This document shows positions 62,658 through 64,000 of a stretch of 64,000 bases of DNA, one piece after another. The number at the start of each line of letters is the position of its first letter. Positions within the stretch are counted from its first letter, which is position 1. The position numbers and the translations under genes were made by a program. The notes under the pieces were generated by a model that had not been told where the DNA came from, searched no databases, and was given only the letters and a program-made list of their open reading frames with translations. The stretch comes from Dulcicalothrix desertica PCC 7102 (GTDB lineage Bacteria; Cyanobacteriota; Cyanobacteriia; Cyanobacteriales; Nostocaceae). The DNA is taken from positions 292,032 through 356,031 of the forward strand of contig NZ_RSCL01000005.1 in the NCBI RefSeq assembly GCF_003991905.1. Direction: 5' to 3'.

Positions 62658-63260
62658 ATGCCAGAGGTTGAAAACACAAACCCAGAAACTCGTGACCTGA
62701 TTTTAGCTACCGCAGAAGCGCATCTGCGGCGTTTTGGCTATGCACGAACTACGGTTAGCGAAATTGCGCGCGCTTGTGGTATGTCCCATGCTAACGTCTA
62801 CCGCTTCTTCAAAACAAAAGCCGATATTATTGATGCGGTGGTCGCGCGTTCGCTAGGTGACACCGAAAAGGCGTTAGCTAAAGTTATGAAACAGTCTAAG
62901 CCTGCAAGCGAATTGCTTGAAGCTTATATTTTGGAACTTTATCGCAGCAAACGTTCGCAAGCTTCAACCGACCCAGAAATTTTTGAGGCACTCAGCGCAA
63001 TTCTACAAGCACATCGAAATGTTATTGAGCAGCATCTTGTTCATATTTACGCTTCTGTAAAAGAAATTTTAAACCGTGGCGCCCAATCTGGAGAATTTAA
63101 AATTGTAGACCTCGACCGCGCGACTCATGCTGTCTTGGATGCTACCCTAAAATTCCGTCATCCGTTGCTGATGGCAGATGCAAACGATTCTCCAACAGAC
63201 GAGCAAGTGACTACAGTTGCTAAATTACTGATTGCTGCGTTATCTATAGGCTTTATTTAA
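62658..63260 (+). CDS. TetR family transcriptional regulator
   Basis: 200 residues from ATG 62658; the frame opens earlier at 62625. Helix-turn-helix: RTTVSEIARACGMSHANVYRFFKTKADIIDA. The C-terminal ligand domain is helical and not recognisable further. It probably represses itself and the short-chain dehydrogenase gene 128 bases downstream. In the spacer, TGTCACTTGACA near 63300 is a candidate operator (imperfect palindrome around TCACTTGA). Confidence 0.88.
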   Translation: MPEVENTNPETRDLILATAEAHLRRFGYARTTVSEIARACGMSHANVYRFFKTKADIIDAVVARSLGDTEKALAKVMKQSKPASELLEAYILELYRSKRSQASTDPEIFEALSAILQAHRNVIEQHLVHIYASVKEILNRGAQSGEFKIVDLDRATHAVLDATLKFRHPLLMADANDSPTDEQVTTVAKLLIAALSIGFI

Positions 63261-63388
63261 AAAGTTTCAATTAGAACTATTGTAACAAATTTCATTTTTT
63301 GTCACTTGACACAATCGCTGTGACTAGATTAACGTTTATATAGTTAGTGACAAATTTCAATAACTGTAAGTTGTTAGAGGAGCAAGTC

Positions 63389-63661
63389 ATGAAAGCCTTT
63401 GTTACGGGAGGTTCAGGTTTTGTTGGTGGTCAGATGATTCGGATGCTGCAAGAACGTGGTTATGAGGTGAATGCACTTGTGCGCTCAAAACAAGCTGCAA
63501 CACAAGTTACTGCGCTAGGCGCCTCTCCTATTTTTGGTGATTTGCTGAACGAGACAGCGATGATACAAGGAATGTTGCGGTGCGATGTTGTTTTTCATGT
63601 AGCTAGTAAGTATTTATCCTATATAATGTTTATTACCCTGTATGGGTATATCCACTTTTGA
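63389..63661 (+). pseudogene. N-terminal part of an NAD-dependent epimerase/SDR, truncated
   Basis: ATG 63389 with AGAGGAG upstream. MKAFVTGGSGFVGGQMIRML gives the GxxGxxG nucleotide loop, and DLLNETAMIQGMLRCDVVFHVAS is the standard extended-SDR continuation. After about residue 73 similarity stops and 17 unrelated codons lead to a stop. The catalytic YxxxK and all that follows are missing. A later insertion has probably cut the gene near 63607; the rest may lie beyond the window. Confidence 0.8.
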
Positions 63662-63937
63662 ACATGATTTGAACATTATGCAAAGCAAAGACAGCAACAA
63701 AGGTAAAAAGGGCATAGTAACAGTATTTTCAGAAAATGGACGTTTAAAAATCAGGTTGCCACGACAGAATTGGTCAAACTCTCTAGTATTTGCTTCTTGC
63801 GCCGCTTTAGCATAACGCTTGCCTAAGCTACCACCTAATGTTTTTTTACCATTAATAACATCAGAAACGTGCAAGCTTTTTTCAATACTGCCTTTAACTC
63901 TTGCTGTTGTTGTATTTATGTCTGGTAACTTACTCAT
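63614..63937 (-). CDS. Hypothetical protein, 107 aa
   Basis: Starts MSKLPDINTTTARVKGSIEK with ATG overlapping the stop of an upstream frame (ATGAGTAA), a sign of translational coupling. Its N-terminal 70 residues look like a normal soluble protein; the last 30 (MPFLPLLLSLLCIMFKSC) are hydrophobic. I do not recognise the family. It may belong to the insertion that broke the SDR gene. Confidence 0.4.
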   Translation of the reverse strand: MSKLPDINTTTARVKGSIEKSLHVSDVINGKKTLGGSLGKRYAKAAQEANTREFDQFCRGNLIFKRPFSENTVTMPFLPLLLSLLCIMFKSCSKVDIPIQGNKHYIG

Positions 63938-64000
63938 CTATACTTACTCCGTCCTCGAATTGAAAATAATGTGCTAACTCTTCGCCCGATTCACTCATTG
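63930..64000 (-). CDS. C-terminal end of an unknown gene (partial)
   Basis: Frame open to the window edge, ending ...ESGEELAHYFQFEDGVSIDE. It overlaps the next gene through ATGAGTAA. Too short to name; it may be the first partner of a two-gene unit. Confidence 0.35.
   Translation of the reverse strand, partial: MSESGEELAHYFQFEDGVSIDE

Overview
The window is AT-rich DNA from a filamentous, heterocyst-forming cyanobacterium. The basis is a nitrogenase locus (nifK, end of nifD) cut by a nifD-type DNA element with its XisA recombinase, a hallmark of heterocystous strains. Other cyanobacterial marks are a type I-D CRISPR-Cas system, a Hanks-type kinase/histidine kinase giant protein, short tandem heptamer repeats and many dispersed palindromes. 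The usual HIP1 octamer (GCGATCGC) was not seen, but GGCGCC is strongly over-represented (about 88 copies counted by eye).

Layout. 0-16.5 kb is a complete type I-D CRISPR-Cas locus: cas3', cas10d, csc2, csc1, cas6, cas4, cas1, cas2, a leader and an array of 25 identical 37-bp repeats with 24 spacers. A MntA/HepT toxin-antitoxin pair lies upstream between two copies of the cas promoter, two DUF433 genes sit inside the operon, and a DUF1016 nuclease plus a frameshifted second cas6 follow the array. 16.5-33 kb is a mixed region: GNAT acetyltransferase, secreted TPR-CHAT protein, amine oxidase, an 1788-residue kinase/ATPase/GAF/histidine-kinase protein, a stand-alone EF-G paralogue and a KAP NTPase.

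33-58 kb reads as one lipid biosynthesis island. A minus-strand phosphonate operon (PEP phosphomutase fused to a nucleotidyltransferase, remnants of ppd and phnW fused by deletion, and a CTP-type nucleotidyltransferase) is followed by a B12 radical SAM enzyme, CDP-alcohol phosphatidyltransferase, flavin monooxygenase, FAAL, ACP, docking-domain thioester reductase and an exporter. On the other strand lie FAAL-ACP-thioester reductase, FAAL-ACP-PlsC, an alcohol dehydrogenase, a desaturase and a carotenoid-hydratase-like membrane protein. These are completed by a homologue of alkylglycerone-phosphate (alkyl-DHAP) synthase and a HAD phosphatase. Together they could activate fatty acids, reduce them to alcohols, form an ether bond to glycerol and attach a polar, perhaps originally phosphonate, head group. 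I infer an ether-lipid or phosphono-ether-lipid pathway.

58-64 kb holds nifK, cut after about 430 codons exactly at the border with the lipid island, then the last 44 codons of nifD, the nifD-element core site, xisA, and element cargo (DUF6745 protein, small ORFs, TetR regulator, truncated SDR). Only about 1.65 kb of nif sequence is left between two interruptions. If the nifK break is a developmental element, everything from the left edge of the window to 58 kb, including CRISPR-Cas and the lipid island, could be its cargo.
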